Positions 1-7,094 are shown, counted from the stretch's first letter. The stretch is DNA of 12,573 nucleotides from Phycisphaeraceae bacterium (GCA_003551485.1 PUMS01000167.1:1-12573), one strand, 5' to 3'. Numbers and translations are program-made. The notes: generated by a model not told the origin, from the letters alone.

Positions 1-1
1 G

Positions 2-181
2 CTGGTCGAGCCCCACCGCGGCAGCGTGGTGGGCCTGACGGCGCTGGGGATGCTCGTCGGGACGGCGCTGGGGACGGCGGTGCACGTGCCGGTATTCCAC
101 ACTTTCTACGGCTGGCCGTTCTCACTGGTGGCCGGACTGCTGGCCGGCCTGCTGGCCGGGCTGCTGGCCGCGAGGCAATGA
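2..181 (+). CDS. C-terminal end of a multi-pass membrane protein (partial, possibly a transporter)
   Basis: The reading frame is open from the left edge and ends in TGA at 179-181, giving 59 residues. They form two hydrophobic stretches: GLTALGMLVGTALGTAV, then, after a short polar turn with HTFYGWP, a Leu/Ala/Gly-rich helix ending LLAGLLAARQ. Small-residue-rich helix pairs of this kind are common at the C-terminus of secondary transporters. A sodium:solute symporter is my best guess, because such genes often sit beside ThuA-like and sugar-isomerase genes in planctomycetes, but no family-defining motif is inside the window. The start and most of the protein are missing. The next gene begins 226 bases downstream on the same strand. 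Confidence 0.55.
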   Translation: MVEPHRGSVVGLTALGMLVGTALGTAVHVPVFHTFYGWPFSLVAGLLAGLLAGLLAARQ

Positions 182-314
182 CAAGACCACATCCCCCCTG
201 TTCGCCCGCTGCGTCGAACTCGCTTTCGCCTCAGCGGCGACGGGGCAAACACACCTGAACCCGCGCTACGCAAGCGGGCCACGTGCGTTTGGCCTGTCCG
301 CGGCGGACCCCGGC

Positions 315-343
315 TTGCCGCATCGGGTGGATGGGGACACAAT
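315..343 (+). promoter_or_regulatory. Possible sigma70-type promoter for the ThuA-like gene
   Basis: TTGCCG (315-320) and CACAAT (338-343) are separated by 17 bases. Each matches the consensus hexamer at 4 of 6 positions. Transcription would start near 350, giving a leader of about 58 bases that carries the Shine-Dalgarno at 394-398. The match is modest, and promoters outside Proteobacteria are hard to call by eye. Confidence 0.27.
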
Positions 344-407
344 GGGGATGATGGTGGGGGCGGCACTCTGTTCTGTTCTTCTCCTCGAGCAACAAGGAAA
401 CACAGCA

Positions 408-1070
408 ATGGCCAAGAAGGCACTGATGGTCTGGGGCGGCTGGTCGGGGCACACGCCCAGGGAATCGGTGGACATCTTCGCTCCCCTGATCGAGGCCGAG
501 GGCTACGAGGTCACCATCTCCGACACCCTCGACAGCTACCTCGATGCCGACCTGATGAACAGCCTCGACCTGATCGTGCCCATGTGGACCATGGGCCAGA
601 TCACCAAAGAGCAGGCCAGGGGGCTGCTCGACACCGTGCGCCACGGCGCCGGGGTCGGCGGCTGGCACGGCGGCATCATCGACAGCTTCCGCAACCACGT
701 CGAGTACCAGTGGATGACCGGCGGCCAGTGGGTGGCCCACCCGGGCAACTGCATCGAGCGCTACCGGGTGGACGTCACCGACACCGACCACCCCATCACC
801 CGCGACGTCCCCGCCTTTGAGTTGACCGACACCGAGCAGTACTACTGCCACGTCGACCCGGCCAACCACGTGCTGTGCACCACCACCTTCAGCGGCGAGC
901 ACGGTCCCACCGACCTCTACCCGGCGGGCACGGTGATGCCCTATGCCTGGACCAGGAACTGGGGCGAGGGCAGGGTCTTCGTGGCCGCCTGGGGCCACAC
1001 CTACAAGGACTTCGATGTGCCCGAGGCCAGGGAGATCGTCCGGCGCGGGTTGCTCTGGGCCGGCCGGTAA
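408..1070 (+). CDS. ThuA-like domain protein (trehalose-utilization family)
   Basis: The product is 220 residues, the usual size of a single-domain ThuA-like protein with the flavodoxin/class I glutamine-amidotransferase-like fold. Visible hallmarks are the N-terminal strand MAKKALMVWGGWSGHTPRES, the segment DLIVPMWTMGQIT, the block GAGVGGWHGGIIDSFRNHVE where true amidotransferases carry the nucleophilic Cys (absent here), and a late MPYAWTRNWGEGRVFVAAWGH strand. ThuA was named from trehalose/maltose catabolism in Sinorhizobium meliloti, and homologues cluster with sugar dehydrogenases and isomerases. The exact reaction here is unknown. The start at 408 is preferred over the in-frame 315 start because AAGGA (394-398) lies 9 bases upstream and the family alignment begins there. 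The gene follows a membrane-protein end, which suggests a carbohydrate uptake and processing locus. Confidence 0.88.
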   Translation: MAKKALMVWGGWSGHTPRESVDIFAPLIEAEGYEVTISDTLDSYLDADLMNSLDLIVPMWTMGQITKEQARGLLDTVRHGAGVGGWHGGIIDSFRNHVEYQWMTGGQWVAHPGNCIERYRVDVTDTDHPITRDVPAFELTDTEQYYCHVDPANHVLCTTTFSGEHGPTDLYPAGTVMPYAWTRNWGEGRVFVAAWGHTYKDFDVPEAREIVRRGLLWAGR

Positions 1071-1159
1071 TCCGGGCCCGGCACGGCAGGCGGGGCCGCT
1101 CGAGCGCGGTCTTACGGGCGACGGCCTGGACCGCGCTCCGCGCTGAACACACCATGCCG

Positions 1160-1189
1160 TTGCCCCGGCGCCGTCAGGGCGGGTACACT
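1160..1189 (+). promoter_or_regulatory. Possible sigma70-type promoter for greA
   Basis: TTGCCC (1160-1165) and TACACT (1184-1189) are 18 bases apart, each 4 of 6 to consensus. A start near 1196 would give a leader of about 150 bases before greA. That leader contains the hairpin plus T-run at 1212-1242 and the stem just upstream of the ribosome-binding site. Confidence 0.33.
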
Positions 1190-1211
1190 TGACGGTTACG
1201 GGCCGATCGGG

Positions 1212-1242
1212 GGCACCGCGGTGGTGCCTCGCGCCGTTTTTT
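1212..1242 (+). terminator. Hairpin plus T-run: weak intrinsic terminator or greA leader attenuator
   Basis: GGCACC (1212-1217) pairs with GGTGCC (1223-1228) around a 5-base loop. A run of six T follows at 1237-1242. The 8-base gap between the stem and the T-run makes it a poor textbook terminator. It could end the ThuA-like transcript or, if the promoter at 1160-1189 is real, act as an attenuator in the greA leader. Confidence 0.38.
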
Positions 1243-1311
1243 CGGACGTATGGGCGCCTGGTCCGGTCGGAAACCCGCTCGATGTGAGTTTGCGGGGTAG
1301 ATTTTGCCGTT

Positions 1312-1328
1312 TCAGCCTGCGAGGCTGA
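1312..1328 (+). promoter_or_regulatory. Perfect 7-bp stem-loop immediately upstream of the greA Shine-Dalgarno
   Basis: TCAGCCT (1312-1318) is perfectly complementary to AGGCTGA (1322-1328) across a 3-base loop, 4 bases before GGAGGT (1333-1338). The stem does not cover the ribosome-binding site, but its position would let it affect ribosome access or mRNA stability. Its function is inferred from position only. Confidence 0.35.
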
Positions 1329-1347
1329 TCCCGGAGGTCTTGCGACA

Positions 1348-1812
1348 ATGGAATTTCTCACCCAGGATGAAAAACAGCGCCTCGAGCAGAAGCTCGAGCA
1401 CCTCAAGGCCCGTCGGCCGGTCATCACCACCCGCATCGCCGAGGCACGCGCCCTGGGTGATCTTAAGGAGAACGCCGAGTACCACTCGGCCCGCGAGGAG
1501 CAGGGGCTCAACGAGGCTGAAATCCGCCGCCTCGAGCAGCGCCTCAAGCACGCCCGCGTGGCCGACCCCAGCCACCTGCCCGATGACATGGTGTTCGTCG
1601 GTTCTGTGGTGCGGCTGAAGGATCTGGACGATGACAGTGATGACCTCTATCGCGTCGTCGGCGAGTCCAGCGGCGACTTCGACGCCGAAGAGATCGAGGT
1701 CACGCTGTCCAGCCCGATGGGCGAGGCCCTGCTCAAGGCGCGGGTCGGCGACGTGGTAAGGGTCGACCTGCCGCGCGGGTCCAAGCGATTCGAGGTTCTC
1801 GAGATCCTCTGA
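1348..1812 (+). CDS. greA: Transcription elongation/cleavage factor GreA
   Basis: GreA inserts a coiled coil into the RNA polymerase secondary channel and stimulates cleavage of backtracked RNA, rescuing stalled complexes. The protein is 154 residues, close to the usual 155-160. Residues 1-75 form the N-terminal antiparallel coiled coil. Its tip carries GDLKENAEYHSAREEQG, with Asp38 and Glu41 matching the acidic catalytic pair (Asp41/Glu44) of E. coli GreA. Residues 80-154 form the FKBP-like C-terminal domain, with the conserved SPMGEALLKARVGD turn and a terminal RFEVLEI strand. ATG 1348 is preceded by GGAGGT (1333-1338) at 9 bases. The gene is followed after 75 bases by a same-strand secreted TPR protein gene with its own strong ribosome site. 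Upstream structure suggests leader control. Confidence 0.96.
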   Translation: MEFLTQDEKQRLEQKLEHLKARRPVITTRIAEARALGDLKENAEYHSAREEQGLNEAEIRRLEQRLKHARVADPSHLPDDMVFVGSVVRLKDLDDDSDDLYRVVGESSGDFDAEEIEVTLSSPMGEALLKARVGDVVRVDLPRGSKRFEVLEIL

Positions 1813-1887
1813 TCGTTCTGGCGGGACCCCGGGGCCCGGGTCGGGCGTAGAATCACTGTGGGGAGCAGAGCGATTGGAGGACCCGCC

Positions 1888-3576
1888 ATGAGACCGCACC
1901 GAAATACCCTCAACGCGGCCGTGGGTGGCGCCGCCGCCCTGCTGCTGACGGTGGGGCTGTCGCCGGCCTTCGCCCAGCATGAGCTCGATGCCAGCCTCGA
2001 GGTCGGCTCCGGGGGGATCAACCAGCCGGTGCCGCAGCCCGATTTCGCTGCGCGCAACCAGTTGCTGCACGGCAACATCGCCGGGCTGGGCTTCTTCCGC
2101 GATGACATCGGCCACCGCGCGCCCGGCGATTTCCGCGACCAGCTCGGCAGCGAGGACCTGTTCCGCTTCCAGGCCCTCACCACCCCGGTTTCGCCCGGCG
2201 CACCGCCCCAGGCGGTGCAGCGGCCCTTCACCGCCGCGCCGATGCGTGCGCCGGAGCCCGCCGGCCCCGGCCTGACGGCACCCGCACCCCTGACCGGCAC
2301 ACGACCGTTGGACCGGTTCGACCACACCCCCGGCGTCACTCCCGCATTGCCCGACCGCGGCCGGCTCGACGACCGGCGCCTCTTCGGCCAGGATCAGGCA
2401 GCGCTCGATGCCCGCATCGGCCAGCCGGGTCTGGAGCCGGATGAGGATGAGCTGGTGCCCGACCCGCTGTGGGAACGGCAACCCCGGGCGGCGATCGAGG
2501 CTCCGCGCCTCGGCGAGCCGCTGGCGGCCGACCGCGATGACATCGACATCACCCGTCGCGCCGGCATCATTCTCGGTCAGCAGTTGGTCCAGCAGCCGCG
2601 CGACACCCGGCTCGAGGCCGATTCCGACCTGACGGTCGAGGAAACGCTCGAGCGCATCCGCACGGCCATGCTCGGCCGCATGGGCGAGTTCCAGGCCCAG
2701 CCCGGTGACGATGTCTATGCCGACCTGCTCGCCCGAATCGAGCAGCGCGACCGCATCCTCCGCGGCGAGCGGCCACAGCGCCCCCGCCACGAGGATCGCA
2801 TCGCCGCGCGGCCGGAGGACCCGGCCGACCAGCAGGCCCGTGAGGATGACCCCGATGCCCTGATCCCCCCGCAACTGCGCCTGCCCGAGCCAACGGAGCA
2901 GGAGCTTGCCGAAGCCGAGCGCCAGCGCATCCGCGCTGCCCGCCGCGCCCTGGGCCTGCCCGTGGATGAGCCCGAGGCCGATCCACAGCAGCCGCAGGAC
3001 CGGCGCGCCGAGGAGCGTCTGGCCCGGGCCGGCGTGCCCCACATCGTGGATGTCATCGACTACGACATGCCCGCCATCCGCTCGCTGGTGGGCCGCCGCA
3101 ATGACGGCTTCAACCGGGCGATGGCACGCGGCGAGCGGCTGCTGGCCGAGGGCAACTACTTCCGCGCTGAGCAGGTCTATCAGTCGGTCATCGATCAGGT
3201 GGATGACAACCCCCTGCCCCGAGTGGGCCTGATTCATGCCCAGCTCGGCGCTGGCCTGGTCCGTTCGGGGGCGCGCAACCTGCGTCAACTGTTCACCGAG
3301 CACCCCGAGTTGATCGCCGCGCGTTACCAGGCGGCCCTGCTGCCCGGCGAGGATCGTCTCGAGTGGTTGCAGCGTCAGTTGCAGCGGATGATCGGCGAAA
3401 ATGAATCGGCCGAGGCCGCCCTGATCCTGGCCTACCTCGGCCACCAGGCCGGCTCCCGGCCCCTTGTCCAGTACGGCCTCGACCGCGCCGGCCAGTTCAC
3501 CCCCGACGACCCCCTCCTGCCCCTGCTTCGCCGCCTCTGGCTCGAGAGCGATGCGGCCCCGGACGAAGAGGACTGA
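1888..3576 (+). CDS. Secreted TPR-containing protein with long disordered region
   Basis: The product is 562 residues and of unknown function. A Sec signal peptide is clear: basic MRPHRN, a hydrophobic Ala/Leu core, and a likely cut after AFA at residue 29. The mature N-terminus has a compact motif (VGSGGIN, later ARNQLLHGNIAGLGFFRD and APGDFRDQLGS) that resembles N-termini I recall from other Phycisphaerae secreted proteins. Residues of about 95-380 are rich in Pro, Arg, Asp and Glu and look largely disordered, with a short helical block around 250-300. From about 404 on, alternating helices (GERLLAEGNYFRAEQVYQSVID and onward) look like TPR repeats, ending in an acidic tail. ATG 1888 has GGAGG (1876-1880) 7 bases upstream, and the signal peptide confirms this start. 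It is probably a periplasmic or envelope scaffold; no enzymatic motif is visible. Confidence 0.82.
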   Translation: MRPHRNTLNAAVGGAAALLLTVGLSPAFAQHELDASLEVGSGGINQPVPQPDFAARNQLLHGNIAGLGFFRDDIGHRAPGDFRDQLGSEDLFRFQALTTPVSPGAPPQAVQRPFTAAPMRAPEPAGPGLTAPAPLTGTRPLDRFDHTPGVTPALPDRGRLDDRRLFGQDQAALDARIGQPGLEPDEDELVPDPLWERQPRAAIEAPRLGEPLAADRDDIDITRRAGIILGQQLVQQPRDTRLEADSDLTVEETLERIRTAMLGRMGEFQAQPGDDVYADLLARIEQRDRILRGERPQRPRHEDRIAARPEDPADQQAREDDPDALIPPQLRLPEPTEQELAEAERQRIRAARRALGLPVDEPEADPQQPQDRRAEERLARAGVPHIVDVIDYDMPAIRSLVGRRNDGFNRAMARGERLLAEGNYFRAEQVYQSVIDQVDDNPLPRVGLIHAQLGAGLVRSGARNLRQLFTEHPELIAARYQAALLPGEDRLEWLQRQLQRMIGENESAEAALILAYLGHQAGSRPLVQYGLDRAGQFTPDDPLLPLLRRLWLESDAAPDEED

Positions 3577-3617
3577 CCCGCCCCGCGCCGGCGGGCCTGG
3601 AATCCCGGCACCTGCGG

Positions 3618-3718
3618 CTCCCTCTCCCCTCGGGAGAGGGCTGGGGTGAGGGTAGATGCACAAGGTCCGTCCGAATCCGCCCTCACCCCCGGCCCCTCTC
3701 CCGTAGGGGAAGGGGAGT
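3618..3718. repeat. Paired inverted REP-like palindromic element between convergent genes
   Basis: Two copies of one unit lie in opposite orientation. In the left copy, CCCTCTCCC (3620-3628) and GGGAGAGGG (3632-3640) form a perfect 9-bp hairpin with a 3-base loop, followed by TGGGGTGAGGG (3642-3652). The right copy starts CCCTCACCCC (3680-3689), followed by an imperfect hairpin of CCCCTCTCCC (3693-3702) with GGGGAAGGGG (3706-3715). The two copies can also pair with each other as one long cruciform. Such CCCTCTCCC/GGGAGAGGG units are known as dispersed intergenic REP-like repeats in many GC-rich bacteria. Here it lies 40 bases after the TPR gene and about 95 bases past the end of the convergent PEP-CTERM gene, so it could also limit read-through from both sides. 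Confidence 0.75.
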
Positions 3719-3813
3719 GAGAGGCGAGCGCACTTCGGGCATCTTCATCGTCGTGGGCGCAGCACCACCCCGTGAGACACTGCCGTGGGAGATGCCGCTG
3801 CGGGTGCGGATGT

Positions 3814-4740
3814 TCAGCGGCGGCGGCGGATCAGCAGCAGGCCGCCAAGGCCCATCAGCGCCAGGCTGGCTGGCTCGGGGATGGTGACGGCGGCCCAGTC
3901 CGACCCAACCCGCAACTCATCCACGAAGACCCCTGACTGCTCGCCGTTGAAAGACTGCAGGAGCCGGAACCCGAGAAAGCCGTCGGAGGCGGACCCGGTC
4001 AGGCCGTATTCCTCAGTATGGACATAGTCGGGGGTGCCCTGGGGTGCGAAGAGGTCCGGGTTGAGCCAGAGCTTGTAGTGGGTGGTGTCGTCTTCTAACT
4101 CGTGCCGCGGGCTGATTGCCAGGACCAGCAGGTTGGTGCCCTCTTCCAAAACCACATCCGTCTGGTAGGCATCGCTGCCAGAATGGTCGTTGGTGGTGAG
4201 GCGAACTGTGCGGGCCGCTTCGTCATCACCGCCGCTGGCGCCGCCGAAACCGAACCCGAAGTCCCTGGAAGGGCTAGCCGTGCGATAGATGAGCGTCACA
4301 TCCACGCCGTGGTGTGCCTCATCGTCTTCGCGGGCCTCGTAGCCGTCGGCATTAATAAGCGCCGAGAGGTACAACCATCCATCATCATTAGTGTGTGGCG
4401 TATGCGTCTCTGGGATGAGTCTCGCCGTGCGTGCGTCGCCATCCTTCCAGGTAGTAGTCCGGTACGGCTCCACCGCCCCGCCGGCACTGGCCAGGCCGGG
4501 GTAGCTCAGCCCCTGCTCCACGACCCGCCAGCCGCGCTCAGGAGCGGCAGCGGCATCCCACGTTTCCGTCCCGTCAAAGCCGATGGTCGATGAGGTCTGT
4601 TGGTCGTCAAGGTACTCGCCCCAGTCGTAACCGACGAACTGCTCCTCGGCCAGCAGGTCGATGATCCCGCCGTCGGCCGCGGGGAGCGTCAGACCTGTCA
4701 CGGCGAATGCCATTGCAATCGCGAGTGTCCACTTTCTCAT
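3814..4740 (-). CDS. PEP-CTERM sorting domain secreted protein
   Basis: The product is 308 residues and starts with a signal peptide (MRKWTLAIAMAFAVTGLTLPA). It ends with a textbook PEP-CTERM signal at 287-308: IPEPASLALMGLGGLLL then IRRRR. This directs export, recognition by an exosortase and delivery to the cell surface or matrix. The middle is beta-rich. Blocks such as YKLWLNPD and FVDELRVGSDWAAV recur in the LamG-like extracellular PEP-CTERM proteins common in planctomycetes, so carbohydrate or matrix contact is plausible but unproven. ATG at 4740 has GGAG six bases upstream (plus strand 4747-4750). No exosortase gene is in the window. The gene diverges from the XylR-like regulator, which could control it, and converges on the TPR gene. 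Confidence 0.88.
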   Translation of the reverse strand: MRKWTLAIAMAFAVTGLTLPAADGGIIDLLAEEQFVGYDWGEYLDDQQTSSTIGFDGTETWDAAAAPERGWRVVEQGLSYPGLASAGGAVEPYRTTTWKDGDARTARLIPETHTPHTNDDGWLYLSALINADGYEAREDDEAHHGVDVTLIYRTASPSRDFGFGFGGASGGDDEAARTVRLTTNDHSGSDAYQTDVVLEEGTNLLVLAISPRHELEDDTTHYKLWLNPDLFAPQGTPDYVHTEEYGLTGSASDGFLGFRLLQSFNGEQSGVFVDELRVGSDWAAVTIPEPASLALMGLGGLLLIRRRR

Positions 4741-4817
4741 GAGTTGCTCCGCTCAATATGCAGCATACGTCCAGCTCGCTCCTCACACGGTGGAGCCGGC
4801 GCCTAATGACGCTCGGT

Positions 4818-4849
4818 CCACTATGTGGAACACTTCATTGTGCCGCACA
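4818..4849. promoter_or_regulatory. Cluster of short dyads in the divergent region, candidate operator
   Basis: Three short inverted repeats with 3-base centres lie in 32 bases between the divergent PEP-CTERM and regulator genes: CCAC-TAT-GTGG (4818-4828), GTG-GAA-CAC (4825-4833) and TGTG-CCG-CACA (4839-4849). They sit 70-110 bases upstream of both genes, a usual place for a locally encoded activator. Short dyads occur by chance in GC-rich DNA, so binding is only suggested. Confidence 0.3.
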
Positions 4850-4885
4850 CGGGCCTCGCCGTCCTTGCGTGTTGCGTCAAAGATT

Positions 4886-4914
4886 TTGTCTGATGCGGCA
4901 TTATGGGCGATAAT
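4886..4914 (+). promoter_or_regulatory. Promoter positioned for a leaderless regulator transcript
   Basis: TTGTCT (4886-4891) and GATAAT (4909-4914) are separated by exactly 17 bases and match consensus at 4 and 5 of 6 positions. The base expected as the transcription start, 7 bases after the -10 box, is A4921, the first base of the regulator's ATG. No Shine-Dalgarno precedes either possible ATG, which agrees with leaderless initiation. Confidence 0.45.
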
Positions 4915-4920
4915 CCTGGC

Positions 4921-6081
4921 ATGTCCGCTGCGCTGCGCCACGTTGCCGTGTGCCTCCACGTCGCGAGCCCGGCATTCGCCACGCAGGTCAGCCGCGGCAT
5001 CGCCCGGTATCTCAACGAGGGGGCCGACTGGAGCACGTTCGTGCGGCCGCTTGCCGGCGGCGGCCTCGAGCCGGCGCTTCAGCGCTGGCGCGGGGATGGG
5101 TTGATCTGTTCCGTAAATGATTCAGAAAGCGCTGCTTACGTTCGATCGCTCGATATGCCGCTGGTCAACGTCACCGGGAGAATCCTCACCGGCGATGTGC
5201 CCAGCGTCATCGGCGATGATGAGGCGGTCGGGCGGATGGCGGCGGAGCATTTTTTCAGTCGCGGCTTCCGCCACTTTGCCTGCTTCGGCGGGAAGTGGGC
5301 CGAGTTCGTTCGACGCCGCACCGAGGGCTTCACCGCCGCCGTGGTCGAGGGCGGCGGCCATCTCTGCGATCCGCTCGAGACCGAGCGGCTCGATCAACTC
5401 ATCTGGCCGCGCCGGCTCGAGCACCTCGGCCGCTGGTTGAAACCGATGCCCAAGCCGGTCGGGCTGTTCGCCATCTTCGATGCGCTGGGCCACCTCGTGC
5501 TCGATGCCTGCAAGCAGGAAGGGCTGCGGGTGCCCGAGGATGTGGCCGTGCTCGGGGTGGACAACGACCCGATCTTCTGCGAGCTGAGCAGCCCACCGCT
5601 GTCGAGCATCAGTCCGGCCTTCGACCGCCGCGGCTACATCGCCGCCGCGCTGCTGGACCGGCTGATCGAGGGTGAACCGCCGCCGGCCCAGCCGCTGCGC
5701 ATCCCGCCGGATGGGGTGGTCGAGCGGCGATCGACCGATGTCTACGCCACCGCGGATGAGCGGGTGCGGGCGGCGCTGCGCTACATCAGCGATCACCGCG
5801 GCAAGCACATCGGCGTCGAGGATGTGGCCAAAGGGGTGCACATGTCCCGGCGCAACCTCGAGCGCCGATTCCGCGATGCGCTGGGCCGGACGGTGTATGA
5901 CGAGCTGCGCCACACGCGGCTGGAAACGGCCAAGGCGCTGTTGACCGGTACGGAAAAACCCCTGCTCGAGGTGGCGCTTGACAGCGGCTTCTACAGTTCA
6001 TCCGACCTGAGCAACGCCTTCCGCCGCCACGTGGGTATGACCCCGAGCCGCTACCGCCGGCGCTACGGCCGGCGAACGTGA
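4921..6081 (+). CDS. XylR-like transcriptional regulator (LacI-type sugar sensor fused to AraC helix-turn-helix)
   Basis: The product is 386 residues from ATG 4921. Residues 1 to about 270 form a periplasmic-binding-protein-like sensor as in LacI and E. coli XylR: RHVAVCLHV opening strand, GIARYLNEG, VIGDDEAVGRMAAEHFFSRGF, VGLFAIFDALGHLVLDACKQ, and VAVLGVDNDPIFCELSSPPL. Residues of about 279-386 form the AraC-family DNA-binding domain with two helix-turn-helices: IGVEDVAKGVHMSRRNLERRF, and VALDSGFYSSSDLSNAFRRH followed by GMTPSRYRRRYG. This architecture senses a sugar and activates nearby carbohydrate genes, and is abundant in planctomycetes. The ligand is unknown. An upstream in-frame ATG at 4903 would add MGDNPG, but I prefer 4921 because family members align there and the promoter predicts a leaderless start. 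Likely targets are the divergent PEP-CTERM gene or other loci. Confidence 0.92.
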   Translation: MSAALRHVAVCLHVASPAFATQVSRGIARYLNEGADWSTFVRPLAGGGLEPALQRWRGDGLICSVNDSESAAYVRSLDMPLVNVTGRILTGDVPSVIGDDEAVGRMAAEHFFSRGFRHFACFGGKWAEFVRRRTEGFTAAVVEGGGHLCDPLETERLDQLIWPRRLEHLGRWLKPMPKPVGLFAIFDALGHLVLDACKQEGLRVPEDVAVLGVDNDPIFCELSSPPLSSISPAFDRRGYIAAALLDRLIEGEPPPAQPLRIPPDGVVERRSTDVYATADERVRAALRYISDHRGKHIGVEDVAKGVHMSRRNLERRFRDALGRTVYDELRHTRLETAKALLTGTEKPLLEVALDSGFYSSSDLSNAFRRHVGMTPSRYRRRYGRRT

Positions 6082-6183
6082 CCCGATCCGCGGGTGGAGG
6101 GACGTGATGTGGTCAAACGCCGCGAAGGAAAGCGGCGAGTGGGGGATGGGCTGTGGGCGCAGCCACCATGGTCCGTGCGGCAC

Positions 6184-6203
6184 CTGGCGGGCACTGGCGG
6201 GCA
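6184..6203 (+). repeat. Perfect tandem 10-bp duplication
   Basis: CTGGCGGGCA occurs twice back to back (6184-6193 and 6194-6203) in the 176-base gap between the convergent regulator and TIM-barrel genes. The gap also has a 6-bp stem (CGCCGC 6118-6123 with GCGGCG 6132-6137) without a T-run. No good terminator is visible here. Confidence 0.5.
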
Positions 6204-6257
6204 AGCCGTCAGTGGCACGCGACGTGAGGCATCCTCTCATCACAAGGTGAAACGGGC

Positions 6258-7094
6258 TCAGCCGTGGTGGTCGTCGAGCATGATTCGGCGGAGGCGGTCG
6301 CGGGCGCGGGTCAGGAGCGTGGGGGGGGTGGGCCACTGTTCCATGATCAGCACGCCGCGGTAGGCGCGGCGGTGCAGGCGCTCCAGCAGCAGGTGGATGC
6401 CGGTGGGGTCGGTGGCGGCGGGGCCGGTGAAGAGGGTCAGGTGGCTGTCTGCATCGCCGTGGTTCTCGTGTACGTGGACGTGGCGGAGGGGCACGTGCGG
6501 GGCGATGCGGTCGAGGTAGCCGATGTAGTCGTGGCGGAAGTCGGGGTGGAGGTTGGCATGGCCCATGTCGAAGCAGACGCCGGCGTGAGCCGCCAGCGGG
6601 TTGGGCGCCGGGGCGATGCCGGGGGCGGGTGCGAAGGCGCGCTCGAAGAGGGCGTTGAGCGCCTGCGGCGAGGTGGCCGGTGTGTTCTCCACCGCCAGGG
6701 CCACTTGGGCTTCACCGGCCCGTTCGGCCCACTCGGTCAGGCCCGCCGCGGCCTCGGATGGATCGGCCTCGAGCGGGAAATGCAGCACGACGATGCCGGC
6801 GCCGAGGTCGCGGGCGAAGCCGATCGCATCGCCCAGGGCCTTGTCATCGGGATCGGCCAGGTTCGCGCTCAACGCCGCGTGGACGGTGTATACCACGCCG
6901 CGCCGCCGGCCCAGGTCGCGCAGGCGCCGGCGGCAGGCCGCATCGCAGGCGGCAAAGGCGAAGCCGCGATCCTCGCGCTGGTCCTCGAACCACTCGAAGG
7001 CATCGAAGCGGTGTCGCAGGCCGAAGCGGAACGGCTCCAGCGGCCGCGAGGCCGCCAGCGCGGTCTGATTGCCGATGGGATACGGGCTATTCAC
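6258..7094 (-). CDS. TIM-barrel sugar phosphate isomerase/epimerase-like protein
   Basis: The product is 278 residues of the xylose isomerase-like TIM-barrel superfamily, which includes sugar isomerases, epimerases and AP endonuclease IV. Barrel-end motifs appear in order: YTVHAALSANL (His72), IVVLHFPLEA (His105), LAVENTPA (Glu136), VCFDMGHANLH (Asp176, His179), RHVHVHENHGDADSH (His205-Glu210) and GVLIMEQW (Glu252). The Glu/Asp/His/Glu set is typical of a divalent-metal site. The start is GTG (7094-7092), overlapping the TGA of the upstream dikinase gene by four bases (GTGA). AGGTGGGG (plus strand 7103-7110) lies 8 bases upstream as a Shine-Dalgarno-like sequence, so translational coupling is likely. 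The substrate is unknown. Its partner suggests a glucose phosphate or glucan-derived sugar, but this subfamily also acts on keto-sugars and inositols. Confidence 0.87.
   Translation of the reverse strand: MNSPYPIGNQTALAASRPLEPFRFGLRHRFDAFEWFEDQREDRGFAFAACDAACRRRLRDLGRRRGVVYTVHAALSANLADPDDKALGDAIGFARDLGAGIVVLHFPLEADPSEAAAGLTEWAERAGEAQVALAVENTPATSPQALNALFERAFAPAPGIAPAPNPLAAHAGVCFDMGHANLHPDFRHDYIGYLDRIAPHVPLRHVHVHENHGDADSHLTLFTGPAATDPTGIHLLLERLHRRAYRGVLIMEQWPTPPTLLTRARDRLRRIMLDDHHG

Noticed and set aside
231..1589. 452-codon minus-strand frame
   Set aside because: It covers the ThuA-like gene and the start of greA in antisense, with no recognisable motif and Arg/Ser-rich content at one end.
1848..1853. 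TAGAAT as a -10 box for the TPR gene
   Set aside because: No -35-like hexamer lies 16-18 bases upstream; the upstream bases are a GC-rich run.
1312..3663. 783-codon open frame on the minus strand
   Set aside because: It is antisense to greA and the signal-peptide TPR gene, both clearly supported. Its translation is a biased Ala/Gly/Val/Leu mixture with no domain. Long antisense frames are expected at this GC content.
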